DNA of 64,000 nt from Streptomyces sp. CG1 (GCF_041080625.1 NZ_CP163518.1:372001-436000), one strand, 5' to 3'; positions 41,428 through 50,529 are shown, counted from the stretch's first letter. Numbers and translations are program-made. The notes: generated from the letters alone by a model not told the origin.

Positions 41428-41860
41428 CCCCGAAGCACCCCGAGCCCGGTTTGCCCGCGCGCATGGTCGAGTTGAGCCGCGAGGAGGCTCTGAAGCTGCT
41501 GGGTACCGTGGAACTGGGGCGGGTGGCCTTCTCCGACCAGGCTCTGCCGGCGATCCGGCCGGTCAACCACCTCGTGGACAAGCGCGACATCGTCGTGCGT
41601 ACGCATGACGGGTCCGCTTTGCTGGGGCGCGCGCTGGGGGCCGAGGTGGTGGCGTACGAGGCCGACGAGATCGAGACGGCACGCGGACCGGATGGAGCGT
41701 CGTGGTCACCGGCACGGCGACCCGGGTCGTGGACCCCGGAGCACTCGCCCGGTATCAGAGTCTGCTCATGCCCTGGGTCGACAGGGAGATGGGGCAGGTG
41801 GTGCGTATCCGGCCGGAGACCGTCTTTGGCTACCGTCTGGTGGGGGCTGCACGTTCCTGA
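41424..41860 (+). pseudogene. Pyridoxamine 5'-phosphate oxidase-family gene with a single frameshift
   Basis: ATG 41424 begins a PPOX-fold protein ([57 protein letters not shown]). Near 41690 a one-base deletion leaves the frame, and the next frame continues [40 protein letters not shown] and [18 protein letters not shown] to TGA 41858-41860. Re-joined, the chain matches the usual 145-residue family length, with flavin/F420-binding-type motifs. Sequencing error possible, but two other PPOX genes here are also broken. Confidence 0.75.
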
Positions 41861-41933
41861 CGCGGGTGAGTCCGTGTCCGGCGCAGCGAATAATGGGTTT
41901 CGCGTGTCCTGACGCCCTGGCAGGATGCCGCGA

Positions 41934-42526
41934 TGGTCTCGATCTCTCCCGTGCCCCTGCCCCCGGTCGTTCCCGCGGGCCGGATGGCCCAGAACCCACA
42001 GCCCGTGCTCGGTCTGTCCAATGGCCTGGAGTTGCGTCCGTGGCACTCTCGCGACGCTGACGTCCTCGTGACTGCCGGCCAGGATCCCGCGATCCGGAAG
42101 TGGAACCGCCTGGTCGTGGAGTCTCCGGAGCACGCGCGCCGGAGGATCGAGCGTATGCACCGGCGCTGGCAGGCCGAGCAGGCCGCGGTCTGGGCGATCG
42201 CCCGGCCGGGCGGTGAGGCTCTGGGCCTGATCGGGTGGGGGGACATCGACCTCGACGACGGCAACGCCGAGATCGTCTACTGGGTCCTGCCCGCGGCGCG
42301 CGGCGGCGGTGTCGTCGTCGAGGCGGCCAAACGCGTGAGCCGGTGGGCCCTGGAGGACCTGGGCCTGCACCGTCTGCGCCTGTGCCACTCGACGGCGAAC
42401 CCGGCGTCCTGCCGTGTGGCGGAGAAGGCCGGCTACTCCTTCGAGGGCACCCAGCGCAGCGCACTCCTGCACGAGGACGGATGGCACGACGAGCACCTGC
42501 ACTCCCTCGTGGAGGGCGACATCTGA
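41934..42526 (+). CDS. GNAT acetyltransferase (RimJ/RimL-like)
   Basis: A 197-residue acetyltransferase. Motif order LELRPWHSRDADVLVTAG, ALGLIGWGDIDLDDGNAEIV, YWVLPAARGGGVVVEAAKRV (acetyl-CoA loop) and LRLCHSTANPASCRVAEKAG, YSFEGTQRSALLHEDGWHDE is the RimJ/RimL type, acetylating a protein N-terminus or small amine. The first 25 residues are poorly conserved and Met 41984 is an alternative start. It converges with the hydrogenase-like operon over 5 bases. Confidence 0.85.
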
Positions 42527-42531
42527 GAGGC

Positions 42532-44013
42532 TCAGAGATCGTTGCCCGCGTACGACAGATTGAAGCTCTTGTTGGTCAGCGGGAAGTCCGGGACGATCGT
42601 GTCCGCCAACGCCACCGGCAGCGCGGGCCAGTTGAAGAAGGACGGGTCGACGGGCTTGACCCGGGACAAAGTGCCGTCGGGCGCGAGTTCGACACGGGTG
42701 GCGATGGTGCCGCGCCAGCCCTCGACCAGACCCACGCCAGTGCTCGGGCCCGCGCCGGGCGGCGGCTGCGGCGCGAGCACCGCTGCGTGGGTCTCCAGGC
42801 TGTCGGCGAACTGCTCGATCAGGGCGAGAGAGGTCTCGATCTCCTCTGCGCGGACCAGGAAGCGGGCCAGGACGTCGCCGGTGTCGTGGACGGGTACGTC
42901 GAGCTGCGCACCGTATCCGGTGAAAGGGTGCGCCACGCGGGCGTCGTCGGCGATGCCGCTGGCGCGGGCGACGTAGCCGAGGCAGCCGATCTCCCGGGCC
43001 GCGGACGTGCGCAGAATCGCCGTGCCGGTGAAGCGGTCGCGGACGGTGGAGTGGCCGAGGGCGAGGTCGGCAATCTCGCGGATGTCCTCACCGATCGCCT
43101 TCAGCCGACCCCGGTCCGGCAGCGCGCGCACGATCGCGCCGCCAGGTACGACGCCGCCGCGCAACAGCCGGTGTCCCGTGACCTCCTTGTTGAGGCGCAG
43201 GAGTTGCTCGCGGACGCGCTGGGCGTGGGCGTTGAGGATGCCGTGGCCGACGTCGTTGCAGAGCATGCCGAGGTCGGCGACGTGGTTGTGGACGCGCTCC
43301 AGTTCGAGGAGGAGAGCGCGGGCGCGCTGCGCCTCTTCTGGAACTTCCGTGCCGTTGGCCTCTTCGACGGCCAGGCAGTAGGCCAGGGCGTGGCCGACGG
43401 CGGTGTCGCCGCTGATGCGTTCGGCCAGCGGCAGCCCGGCGGCGACGGTACGGCTCTGGAAGAGTTTCTCGATGCCCTTGTGGACAAACCAGAGGCGGGC
43501 CTTCAGTTTGAGGATGGATTCGCCTACGACGGAGAAGCGGAAGTGGCCGGGTTCGATCAGTCCGGCATGCACCGGGCCGACCGGGATCTCGTACACGCCT
43601 TCGCCCTCGACCTCCAGGAAGGGGTACGGCCCTTCCTGTTCGCCGAAGGCGGGTGGTGGTCCGGCGTCGGGGCGCATGGGGTACCAGCCGCGCGGCCAGT
43701 GGAAGTGGCGAACGAGGCGGTGGGGCAACGGGTGGTCGAGGGGGACGATGCCGAACAGGTCGCGCATCTCGCGCTCGAACCGGCCTGCGGGGAAGGAGAG
43801 ATGGGCGAGCGTGGGCACCTCGGGCCGGTCGAGGTCAAGGCGGACGTGGAGTTCGGTGCGGGTGTCGGGCGGGCCGGAGACGAACAGGTACACCACGCGC
43901 AGACCTGTGTCGTCGTGGTGGGCGGCGATCAGGGCGAGCCGGTGACCGGCGTCAAGCAACTCTTCGGCGCGTTGCGGTAGTTCGGTGATGCCGATCTCGT
44001 GCGAGGTGCGCAT
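42532..44013 (-). CDS. NuoC/NuoD-like (HyfG/HycE-type) subunit lacking nickel ligands
   Basis: A 493-residue fusion of a NuoC-like N-terminal domain (GRFEREMRDLFGIVPLDHPL) and a NuoD/[NiFe]-large-subunit-like domain. It is last in the six-gene operon and corresponds to M. tuberculosis Rv0087. In [NiFe] hydrogenases the N-terminal motif is RxCGxC and the C-terminus is DPCxxC. Here the first site reads ERISGDTAV (residues 198-206, Ser201 for Cys) and the end reads DPSFFNWPALPVALADTIVP. No Cys pair is present, so no nickel-iron centre can form. It is more like a complex-I-type quinone or proton module than a hydrogenase. ATG 44013 follows the previous stop by 4 bases. Confidence 0.9.
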   Translation of the reverse strand: MRTSHEIGITELPQRAEELLDAGHRLALIAAHHDDTGLRVVYLFVSGPPDTRTELHVRLDLDRPEVPTLAHLSFPAGRFEREMRDLFGIVPLDHPLPHRLVRHFHWPRGWYPMRPDAGPPPAFGEQEGPYPFLEVEGEGVYEIPVGPVHAGLIEPGHFRFSVVGESILKLKARLWFVHKGIEKLFQSRTVAAGLPLAERISGDTAVGHALAYCLAVEEANGTEVPEEAQRARALLLELERVHNHVADLGMLCNDVGHGILNAHAQRVREQLLRLNKEVTGHRLLRGGVVPGGAIVRALPDRGRLKAIGEDIREIADLALGHSTVRDRFTGTAILRTSAAREIGCLGYVARASGIADDARVAHPFTGYGAQLDVPVHDTGDVLARFLVRAEEIETSLALIEQFADSLETHAAVLAPQPPPGAGPSTGVGLVEGWRGTIATRVELAPDGTLSRVKPVDPSFFNWPALPVALADTIVPDFPLTNKSFNLSYAGNDL

Positions 44014-44017
44014 CGCT

Positions 44018-45610
44018 TCAGCCTCCGATCGTCTGGGCGGCGGCGCGCAGCAGATCGGTGAGCGGTCCGGTGGCGACGCCGAGAACAGCGCAGGCGGCCA
44101 GACCAAAGCCAAGGGCCCACACAGCAGATGGGCTCTCCTCGGCCTGTGTTCCCGGTCCCAGCAGCATTCGGGCTGTGCGGGTGGCGAGCGCGGCGAAGCC
44201 CAGGAGTACGAGCAGCAGGGCCGCCGCAGTGGCCCAGCTCAAGCCGGTGCCGGCTGCGAAACCGGCCCGGGCGATGCCGAGTTCGGAAGCGAAGAGGCTG
44301 AAGGGCGGGAAGGCCATCAGCGCCACGATCGCGAGCCCGAACGCCCCGGCCAACGGCGGCGCCCCGGCGATCAGGCCGCGCACCCGTCCGATCCGTGCGG
44401 TGCCGGTCAGCTGGAGGATGCGGCCGGAGGCGCAGAAGGCGACGGACTTGGCGAGTCCGTGGCCGGCGATGTGCAGTAGCGCGGCGGCCAGGGCGAGGGG
44501 GCTGCCGATCGCGGCGGCCAGGGCGATCAGGCTCATGTGCTCCATGCTGGAGTAGGCGAGCATGCGTTTGTAGTCGCGCTGGGCGAGCAGCAGGCCGGCC
44601 GCCAGGGCGAGGCTGAGCAGGGCGATCCCGGCGAGCAGGACGCGGGTGAAGTCGATGCCGAGAACCGCGTTCGCGATGACCCGGTAGCGCAGGATCGCGG
44701 CGAAGGCCACGGAGAGCAGCACGCCCGACATGAGTGCGGAGACCGGGGCGGGTGCCTGGCTGTGGGCGTCGGGCAGCCAGGCATGCAGCGGGATCAGACC
44801 GGCCTTGGCACCGAAGCCGAGGACGATCAGCATGATGCCGAGCCGGGTGGCCGCCGGGTTGAGCCGGTCTGCGCGGGCGACGAGGGTGGGCCAGTCCAGC
44901 GCCCATGCCTCCGCGATACCGGCCTGCCGGGCCGCGTAGTAGATCAGGACGGTGCCGAGGAAGGCCAGCGCGATGCCGGCCGAGCAGATCACCACGTACT
45001 TCCAGGCGGCCTCCACCGAGGTCCGGGTGTGGCGGTGGCCCACCAGGAAGGCGGTGACGATGGTGGTGGCTTCGACGGCGACCCACAGCACGCCGAGGTT
45101 CGCGGTGACGACGGCGAGGCACATCGCGGACAGGAACGCCTGGACGAGGACGTGGTAGCGCCACACACTCCGGTCACTCGCCCGTCCGGCGTCCCGTTCG
45201 CCGCGCAGATAAGCGGGGGCTGACCCGCAGGCGATCAACGCGACGCTTCCGACGACGAGCAGCATCCAGGCGGTCAGTGCGTCCGCGCGCAGCAGGCCCG
45301 AGTACGCCCGGCGAGGTCCGCTGCTGACGACATCCGTCGCGAGCAGGCTCCCGCACGCGAGGATCACGGCGGGTGAGACGAGACCGGCCCAGTCCCGCAC
45401 GTGCCGCTTGGGCACCTGGACAGGCTCGGGTGTCTCCGCCATCACGACGTAGCCCCGTGCGGACGCCCGCTGCCGGACAGCGGTAAGCGCGGTGGCGAAC
45501 GCTGCGGCGGTCGAGCGGGGGCGCACACCGGTCAGCGCGTAGGCCCCGGCAGCCAGCAGCGGCACGGTCGTGGGCGCGGCCAGCAGCAGTGCGGAAGCGG
45601 TTGGGCTCAT
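44018..45610 (-). CDS. HyfF/NuoN-type membrane antiporter-like subunit
   Basis: A 530-residue integral membrane protein with about 13-14 helices and the proton-translocating NuoL/M/N signature (AVEATTIVTAFLVGHRHTRT, GFGAKAGLIPLHAWLPDAHS, APAPVSALMSG, KRMLAYSSMEHMSLIAL). Corresponds to Rv0086 (HycQ) in order. ATG 45610 overlaps the stop of the HyfE-like gene by one base. The long open frame upstream to 46228 is not part of the gene. Confidence 0.92.
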   Translation of the reverse strand: MSPTASALLLAAPTTVPLLAAGAYALTGVRPRSTAAAFATALTAVRQRASARGYVVMAETPEPVQVPKRHVRDWAGLVSPAVILACGSLLATDVVSSGPRRAYSGLLRADALTAWMLLVVGSVALIACGSAPAYLRGERDAGRASDRSVWRYHVLVQAFLSAMCLAVVTANLGVLWVAVEATTIVTAFLVGHRHTRTSVEAAWKYVVICSAGIALAFLGTVLIYYAARQAGIAEAWALDWPTLVARADRLNPAATRLGIMLIVLGFGAKAGLIPLHAWLPDAHSQAPAPVSALMSGVLLSVAFAAILRYRVIANAVLGIDFTRVLLAGIALLSLALAAGLLLAQRDYKRMLAYSSMEHMSLIALAAAIGSPLALAAALLHIAGHGLAKSVAFCASGRILQLTGTARIGRVRGLIAGAPPLAGAFGLAIVALMAFPPFSLFASELGIARAGFAAGTGLSWATAAALLLVLLGFAALATRTARMLLGPGTQAEESPSAVWALGFGLAACAVLGVATGPLTDLLRAAAQTIGG

Positions 45611-46302
45611 CAGTCGTGCAGCTCCCGCAGATCGTCGATGTCGGTGGTACCGAACGCCGCCCGCATCCGGGCGGTGAGGATCTGCAGCACCAGCACCGCC
45701 AGCAGTACGTCGAAGGAGACGCCGAGTTCGACGATGAGCGGTACACCGGAGGTGGCCAGGAACGCGGTGGCGGTGATGCCGTTGTCCAGCAGCAGGAAGC
45801 CGACCACCTGGGCGAGCGCCCGCCTGCGGGTCACCAGCACGAAGAAACCGATCAGGACGACGGCGAGGCCGACCGGAAGAGCACGCGTGGCCGGTGTCGG
45901 GTTCAGCTCGGTCAGTGGGCGGGCCACCGCGTAGGCCAGCAGGGTCAGCAGCGCTGCGGTCAGCAGCGAGGCGGCGACGTTGACCAGCGGCTGCGTCTCC
46001 CGGGTCTCCGCTGCCGCGGTGCCGTACCGCTGCCGGTCCGCCGTGAGCGCGGCCAGTGCCCGACGCATCAGATACGGCAGGACACCCGCCCTGAGCACGC
46101 CGATGCCGATCCCCACGCCGACCAGATCCCACCGCTGTTCGTGGGCGCCGAGGAGCACGACGACGACGGCGAGGGCGATGCCCTGGAGGGCGAAGATCCG
46201 GACGATCGCGGTCAGTTCGCGCACCCACAGCACGATCACGGCGGCGAGCAGGAAGGCGCCGCAGGCCAGGTCGAGGAGCTGGGTATACAGGCTGCCGGTC
46301 AT
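45610..46302 (-). CDS. HyfE-type membrane subunit
   Basis: A 230-residue membrane protein with about seven helices (LYTQLLDLACGAFLLAAVIV, IVRIFALQGIALAVVVVLLG, VGFLLLDNGITATAFLATSG), typical of the hydrogenase-4 HyfE membrane subunit related to NuoK. Corresponds to Rv0085 (HycP). Overlaps the upstream gene by 4 bases and the downstream gene by 1. Confidence 0.88.
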   Translation of the reverse strand: MTGSLYTQLLDLACGAFLLAAVIVLWVRELTAIVRIFALQGIALAVVVVLLGAHEQRWDLVGVGIGIGVLRAGVLPYLMRRALAALTADRQRYGTAAAETRETQPLVNVAASLLTAALLTLLAYAVARPLTELNPTPATRALPVGLAVVLIGFFVLVTRRRALAQVVGFLLLDNGITATAFLATSGVPLIVELGVSFDVLLAVLVLQILTARMRAAFGTTDIDDLRELHD

Positions 46303-47258
46303 GACGCTCCGCTCAGGAAGTACGAGGCGGTCACCGCCAGCAGCGCCAGCAGGAAGGAGCCGGCGAGGAGTTCAGGCACCCGGAACAACCGGACCTTGGC
46401 CCAGAACACCTCGGCCGCCGCGAGCACTGCGCCCAGCAGCGTGAGCTTCGCCGCGAACAGCACCAGCGCCACGGCGAGGGCCGCCCAGGAGGCGCCGGTG
46501 GCGATGCCCCAGGGCACGAACAGGGACGAGAGCAGGCCGAGCAGCAGGGTGAGCCGCATCTGGGCGCCGAGTTCGACCAGCGCCAGGTCTGGGCCCGCGT
46601 ACTCCAGCACCATCGCCTCGTGAATCATCGTGAGTTCGAGGTGGGTGGAGGGGTTGTCCACCGGGATTCGCCCGGTCTCGGCCAGCACCGCGACCGCGAG
46701 GGCGGCGGTGGCCAGCAGGCCCGCCGGGGAGGCGAGGCGGGCGGGCTCGTCGGCGGCGCCGTGGACGATGGCCGGGATGTTGGTGGTGCCGGCCGGTATT
46801 GACAGGGCGAACACCGACAGCAGGAGGGTCGGTTCGACGAGGGAGGCGACCGTCATCTCCCGGGAGGCGCCCATCCCGCCGAACGCGGTGCCGGTGTCCA
46901 GCCCGGCCAGCGCCAGCGCCAGCGTGCCGAGCGCGATCAGCGCCACCACCACGATGAGGTCCGCGTGCCCGCTCACCGGGGTGTCGGTGGACAGCAGCGG
47001 CACGAGCGCGGCATTGACCACGGTGGTGGCGACCAGCAGGGCGGGGGCGGCTCGGAAGGCGGGTCCGGTGCCCACGGGTGTGATCGGTTCCTTGCGCAGC
47101 AGTTTGCGCGCGTCCCGCCAGGGCTGGAGCACCCCGGCCCCGGCCCGGCCCTCCAGGCGGGCCCGCACCTGCCGCATCCACCCGGTCAGCAACGGCGCCC
47201 CCGCAGCGACCACGACGATCTGGCCGGCCACGGCCACGTATCCGACAGCAGTACTCAT
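46299..47258 (-). CDS. HyfC/NuoH-type membrane subunit
   Basis: A 319-residue membrane anchor with about eight helices, related to NuoH. Conserved loops include WRDARKLLRKEPITPVGTGP, FGGMGASREMTVASLVEPTL, AETGRIPVDNPSTHLELTMI and HEAMVLEYAGPDLALVELGA. This subunit normally docks the soluble arm to the membrane. Corresponds to Rv0084 (HycD). It starts 10 bases after the end of the NuoL-like gene. Confidence 0.93.
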   Translation of the reverse strand: MSTAVGYVAVAGQIVVVAAGAPLLTGWMRQVRARLEGRAGAGVLQPWRDARKLLRKEPITPVGTGPAFRAAPALLVATTVVNAALVPLLSTDTPVSGHADLIVVVALIALGTLALALAGLDTGTAFGGMGASREMTVASLVEPTLLLSVFALSIPAGTTNIPAIVHGAADEPARLASPAGLLATAALAVAVLAETGRIPVDNPSTHLELTMIHEAMVLEYAGPDLALVELGAQMRLTLLLGLLSSLFVPWGIATGASWAALAVALVLFAAKLTLLGAVLAAAEVFWAKVRLFRVPELLAGSFLLALLAVTASYFLSGAS

Positions 47259-47268
47259 CTGTTCGCTT

Positions 47269-49302
47269 TCACCAGCCCACCGCCAGGATCAACAGCAGGA
47301 CGACCAGGCCGACGAAGCCGTAGCCGAGATAGAGGTGGACGCTGCCGCCCGCCAGCCGCCGCGCCCGCTGCCCGGCCCCGGCCAAGCCCCGCAGTACGGG
47401 CTCGTAGAGCCGGTGTTCGATCCGGTCGGGCACCCGGTGCTGGAAGCGCACCCGCTCCACCAGGTACGCCGACTCCCGCACCGGGGTGACGTTCAGGTCC
47501 TGTTCGGGGGCGAGGATGTCGTCGAAGACCCGCTGGAGCGGTTCGGCGAACGAAGTAGCGGTGTAGGCCATGCGCGGTGTCGGTGCCCCGCCTCCGCAGT
47601 CCCACAGGCGGGCGTTCACCCGGCGCCTACGCCGTCCGTACAGCCGGGGCAGGCCGACGGCGAGCATGAGCGCGGCGGTGAGGGCGGCCACCACCCACAG
47701 CGGCGACAGCGTCGCGGAGATGCCGGCGAGCCGCACCTTCAGCCCGCCGCCCGACAGCGCGCCACTGCCCGGCAGTCCGACCGCACCGATGGCCCGGTCG
47801 AGGCCGTCGCCCAGAAGCCCTGGCACCAGTGCCAAGGCCGCGCACCCCGCCCCGAGCAGCACCATGCCTGCGCGCATGAGCAGCGGCGCTTCCTTCGCGC
47901 CCGCTGCCTGCGGGCTGCGCGGTCGGGCGAAGAAGCCCACCCCGAGCGCCTTGACGAACACGGCCGCGGCGATGCCGGCTGACAGCGCGATCAGTGCCAC
48001 CGACAGCGGCAAGACAACCGCCACCGCGACGCCCGGCACCGCCAGGCCGTGGATCAGGGACTGCAGCAGCAGCCATTCGCTGATGAACCCGTTGCCCGGC
48101 GGCAGCGCCACCGCGCCGAGCGCGGCCAGCGCGAACAGCCCGGCGGTGGCCGGCATGCGGGGGCGCAGCCCGCCCAGCCGGTCGAGGTCCCGCAGGCCGG
48201 TGCCGCGCAGCACTGACCCGGCCGCGCAGAACAGCAGGGCCTTGAACCCGGCGTGGTTGACCACGTGCAGCAGCGCCGCCGCCAGCGCCAGCGCGGCCAG
48301 CGGCCGGTTGCCGTAGGCGGCGAACAGGCCCGAGGCACCCACCCCGATCAGGACCAGGCCCATGTTCTCGCTGGTCGAGTATGCGAGCAGCCGCTTCAGG
48401 TCGGAGGCCATCGCCGCCTGCAGGATGCCGTACACGGCACTGGCGCCGCCCACCGCCATCAGCCCCAGCCACCACCACGCAGGCCCGCCGCCCAGCAGGT
48501 CGAGACCGGTGCGGACGAGACCGTAGATGCCGAGGTTGACCATGGCGGCGCTCATCAACGCCGAAACGGGACTGGGCGCTTCAGGGTGCGCGCGCGGCAG
48601 CCAGGCGTGCAGCGGGACCGCACCCGCCTTCGACGTGAACGCGGCGGCGACCAGGACGAACACCAGCCCGCGGACCGTGGGCGACACAGTGTGCGCGCCC
48701 GCCCGTAGCGCGGCGAAAGTCTCCCCGCCCGCCTGCGCGGCGAACAGCGCGAACCCGACGAGCAGCAGCACCAGTCCCAGGTGCGTCATCACCGCGTACC
48801 ACACGCCCGCCTGCCGCACCGAAACCCGCTCCCGGTGCTCGGCCAGCACCAGCAGCAGCGAGCCGAGCGCCATCAGCTCCCACAACGCCAGGAACGTGGA
48901 CACCGACGCCGCCACGGGCACCAGCACCAGGGTGAGCGCGAACAGCGGCAGCACCGCCTGCGCCGTACGTGAGCCGAGCCCGTGCGCGCCGTGCCCGGCC
49001 GCGTAACCGATGCCGTAGATCGCGACCGCGACTACGACCGCTCCCGCCACGGCCATGAACAGGCCCCCCAGAGCATCCACCGCCGCATGCGCGCCGACCA
49101 GCGGCAGGAGTCCGGGGAAGCCGGCCGTCCAGCGGCTGCCGCCCAGTGCAGCCACGCCCGCCGCACAGCCGCCCACCCCCACACCCGCTGTCAGGACACC
49201 CACGACCGGAATACGCAGCCGGTACGGCAGCGAGCATCCGGCCAGCGCGCCCGCGCCACCCAGTGCGGTGGCCGTCGCGAGAGCGGCTGGGATCAGGCTC
49301 AC
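47269..49302 (-). CDS. HyfB/NuoL-type membrane antiporter-like subunit
   Basis: A 677-residue, about 16-helix subunit with the NuoL-type signature (FLALWELMALGSLLLVLAEH, FTSKAGAVPLHAWLPRAHPE, APSPVSALMSAAMVNLGIYG, KRLLAYSTSENMGLVLIGVG) and a long C-terminal extension with further helices. It should form the largest proton channel. Corresponds to Rv0083. Its start overlaps the NuoB-like gene stop by 4 bases. Confidence 0.93.
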   Translation of the reverse strand: MSLIPAALATATALGGAGALAGCSLPYRLRIPVVGVLTAGVGVGGCAAGVAALGGSRWTAGFPGLLPLVGAHAAVDALGGLFMAVAGAVVVAVAIYGIGYAAGHGAHGLGSRTAQAVLPLFALTLVLVPVAASVSTFLALWELMALGSLLLVLAEHRERVSVRQAGVWYAVMTHLGLVLLLVGFALFAAQAGGETFAALRAGAHTVSPTVRGLVFVLVAAAFTSKAGAVPLHAWLPRAHPEAPSPVSALMSAAMVNLGIYGLVRTGLDLLGGGPAWWWLGLMAVGGASAVYGILQAAMASDLKRLLAYSTSENMGLVLIGVGASGLFAAYGNRPLAALALAAALLHVVNHAGFKALLFCAAGSVLRGTGLRDLDRLGGLRPRMPATAGLFALAALGAVALPPGNGFISEWLLLQSLIHGLAVPGVAVAVVLPLSVALIALSAGIAAAVFVKALGVGFFARPRSPQAAGAKEAPLLMRAGMVLLGAGCAALALVPGLLGDGLDRAIGAVGLPGSGALSGGGLKVRLAGISATLSPLWVVAALTAALMLAVGLPRLYGRRRRRVNARLWDCGGGAPTPRMAYTATSFAEPLQRVFDDILAPEQDLNVTPVRESAYLVERVRFQHRVPDRIEHRLYEPVLRGLAGAGQRARRLAGGSVHLYLGYGFVGLVVLLLILAVGW

Positions 49303-49781
49303 CGCCCCGTCACCCTCCTGAGCGCGGCGACGATCTCATCCGGCTCCGGCGGGCACCCGGGGACCTGCAGGTCCACTGGTACGACGTCCGCGACGGCACC
49401 CTCTACGCCGTACCCGCCCGCGAACTCCCCGCAGTTGATCGCGCAGTCCCCCACCGCCACGACCAGCCGCGGCTCGCCCATCGCCGCGACGGTGCGCCGC
49501 AGCGGCTCCGCCATGTTCCGGGTCACCGGACCTGTCACCAGCGCCACGTCCGCGTGCCTGGGCGAGGCCACCAGCCGCGCACCGTACCGCTCGGCGTCGT
49601 ACACCGGGTTGAAGGCCGCCGCGATCTCGATCTCGCAGCCGTTGCAGGAGCCGGCGTCCACGCACCGCACCTGCACCGAGCCGCCGAGTTCCCGCGCCTT
49701 GGCCGGCACATCGCCCTGCGGGCGTGGCGGCGCGGGCTCGGCCACCCGGCCGGTGGTGCGGATCTTGCGCAACAGGCTCAT
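49299..49781 (-). CDS. NuoB/HyfI-like Fe-S subunit
   Basis: A 160-residue soluble subunit carrying one [4Fe-4S] cluster. Cysteines at 46 and 49 (SCNGCE), 113 (GDCAINCG) and 143 (VPGCPPEP), plus 40 and 117, match the N2-type cluster ligands of NuoB and small hydrogenase subunits. It is the first gene of the operon, corresponding to Rv0082. ATG 49781 has GGGAGGGG 3 bases upstream; ATG 49808 is an alternative. With no NuoE/F/G-type NADH arm and no nickel site, its electron donor is unclear. Confidence 0.9.
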   Translation of the reverse strand: MSLLRKIRTTGRVAEPAPPRPQGDVPAKARELGGSVQVRCVDAGSCNGCEIEIAAAFNPVYDAERYGARLVASPRHADVALVTGPVTRNMAEPLRRTVAAMGEPRLVVAVGDCAINCGEFAGGYGVEGAVADVVPVDLQVPGCPPEPDEIVAALRRVTGR

Positions 49782-49966
49782 GAGCCCCTCCCTGAACGGT
49801 GAGGACATCTCCGCAGGTGATCAACGAGTCACGCGACTTCAGTTACGGCGCTTTCCCGGTGCTTTACCTCGGTGGCGAACCCTCGCCAGGGAGGGAAGGC
49901 GGCCGCCTCCCGCACCACAGAGCGCTGTCAACTCTGAAGGAGACGGCCGCCGTTCAAGGGCCGTCG

Positions 49967-50317
49967 CTACGACGGCGGTTTCCCCTCGGCCTGTGCCGCT
50001 TGCAGGTCGGCGAGCAGTTCGGCCTGGCCCGCCAGCACACCCGACAGGATCATGCGCGCCACCCGCAACAGCTCGGCCACGTGCGGGCTGGTCAGCGAGT
50101 AGTACACCGTGGAGCCCTCCTTGCGGGTCACGACCAGGTTCGCCCGCCGCAGCACGGCCAGCTGCTGCGACAGGTGCGCCGACTCGAGCCCCACCTCGGG
50201 CAGCATCTCGGCGACCGCGTGCTCGCGCTCGCTCAGCAGCTCCAGGACACGGATGCGCGCGGGGTGGCCGAGGGTTTTGAAGAACTCGGCCTTCAGCTGG
50301 TACAGCGGCGTACTCAC
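49967..50317 (-). CDS. ArsR-family repressor, Rv0081 orthologue-like
   Basis: A 116-residue winged-helix protein strongly resembling M. tuberculosis Rv0081, the hub regulator upstream of the Rv0082-Rv0087 operon: LYQLKAEFFKTLGHPARIRV, SAHLSQQLAVLRRANLVVTR, KEGSTVYYSLTSPHVAELLR. GTG 50317 has GGGGAGGGGA upstream; the frame is open further upstream but without the family. It is 185 bases before the hydrogenase-like operon on the same strand, with a large operator palindrome at 50475. No metal-binding cysteines. Probably controls itself, the operon and the divergent zinc-ribbon gene. Confidence 0.9.
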   Translation of the reverse strand: MSTPLYQLKAEFFKTLGHPARIRVLELLSEREHAVAEMLPEVGLESAHLSQQLAVLRRANLVVTRKEGSTVYYSLTSPHVAELLRVARMILSGVLAGQAELLADLQAAQAEGKPPS

Positions 50318-50474
50318 CGTGCCGTCCCCTCCCCGGTCCAGCAGTACAGCCCCGCCGTCCGGGCCTCGGTGCATCGCATCCACCCACTCGTCAAGAACAT
50401 GCGGCCCATCCTCACGTGCGGACCGGCCAGGCCGGATCCACACCGGGGAACGAAGCCGCCGAATACAGCGTTAC

Positions 50475-50512
50475 GACCTCAGTAATTGCTAAGATTAGCA
50501 ATTACTGAGGTC
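50475..50512. promoter_or_regulatory. 38-bp perfect operator palindrome
   Basis: Arms GACCTCAGTAATTGCTAA and TTAGCAATTACTGAGGTC (18 bp each) are exactly complementary around GA. The centre contains a -10-like TAAGAT (50490-50495) on the plus strand. It lies 18 bases before the plus-strand zinc-ribbon gene and 158 bases upstream of the ArsR start. Its AATTGnnnA-N2-TnnnCAATT core matches the operator at 39413. Confidence 0.9.
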
Positions 50513-50529
50513 TGGTGAGGGAGGTTTGC

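Noticed and set aside
41977..41990. GGGCCGGATGGCCC as another regulatory box
   Set aside because: It lies inside the GNAT coding region at Ala-Gly-Arg-Met-Ala codons and is best explained by chance in GC-rich coding DNA.
42532..49781. True [NiFe] hydrogenase
   Set aside because: The large subunit lacks all nickel-ligand cysteines, so it cannot be a classical hydrogenase.
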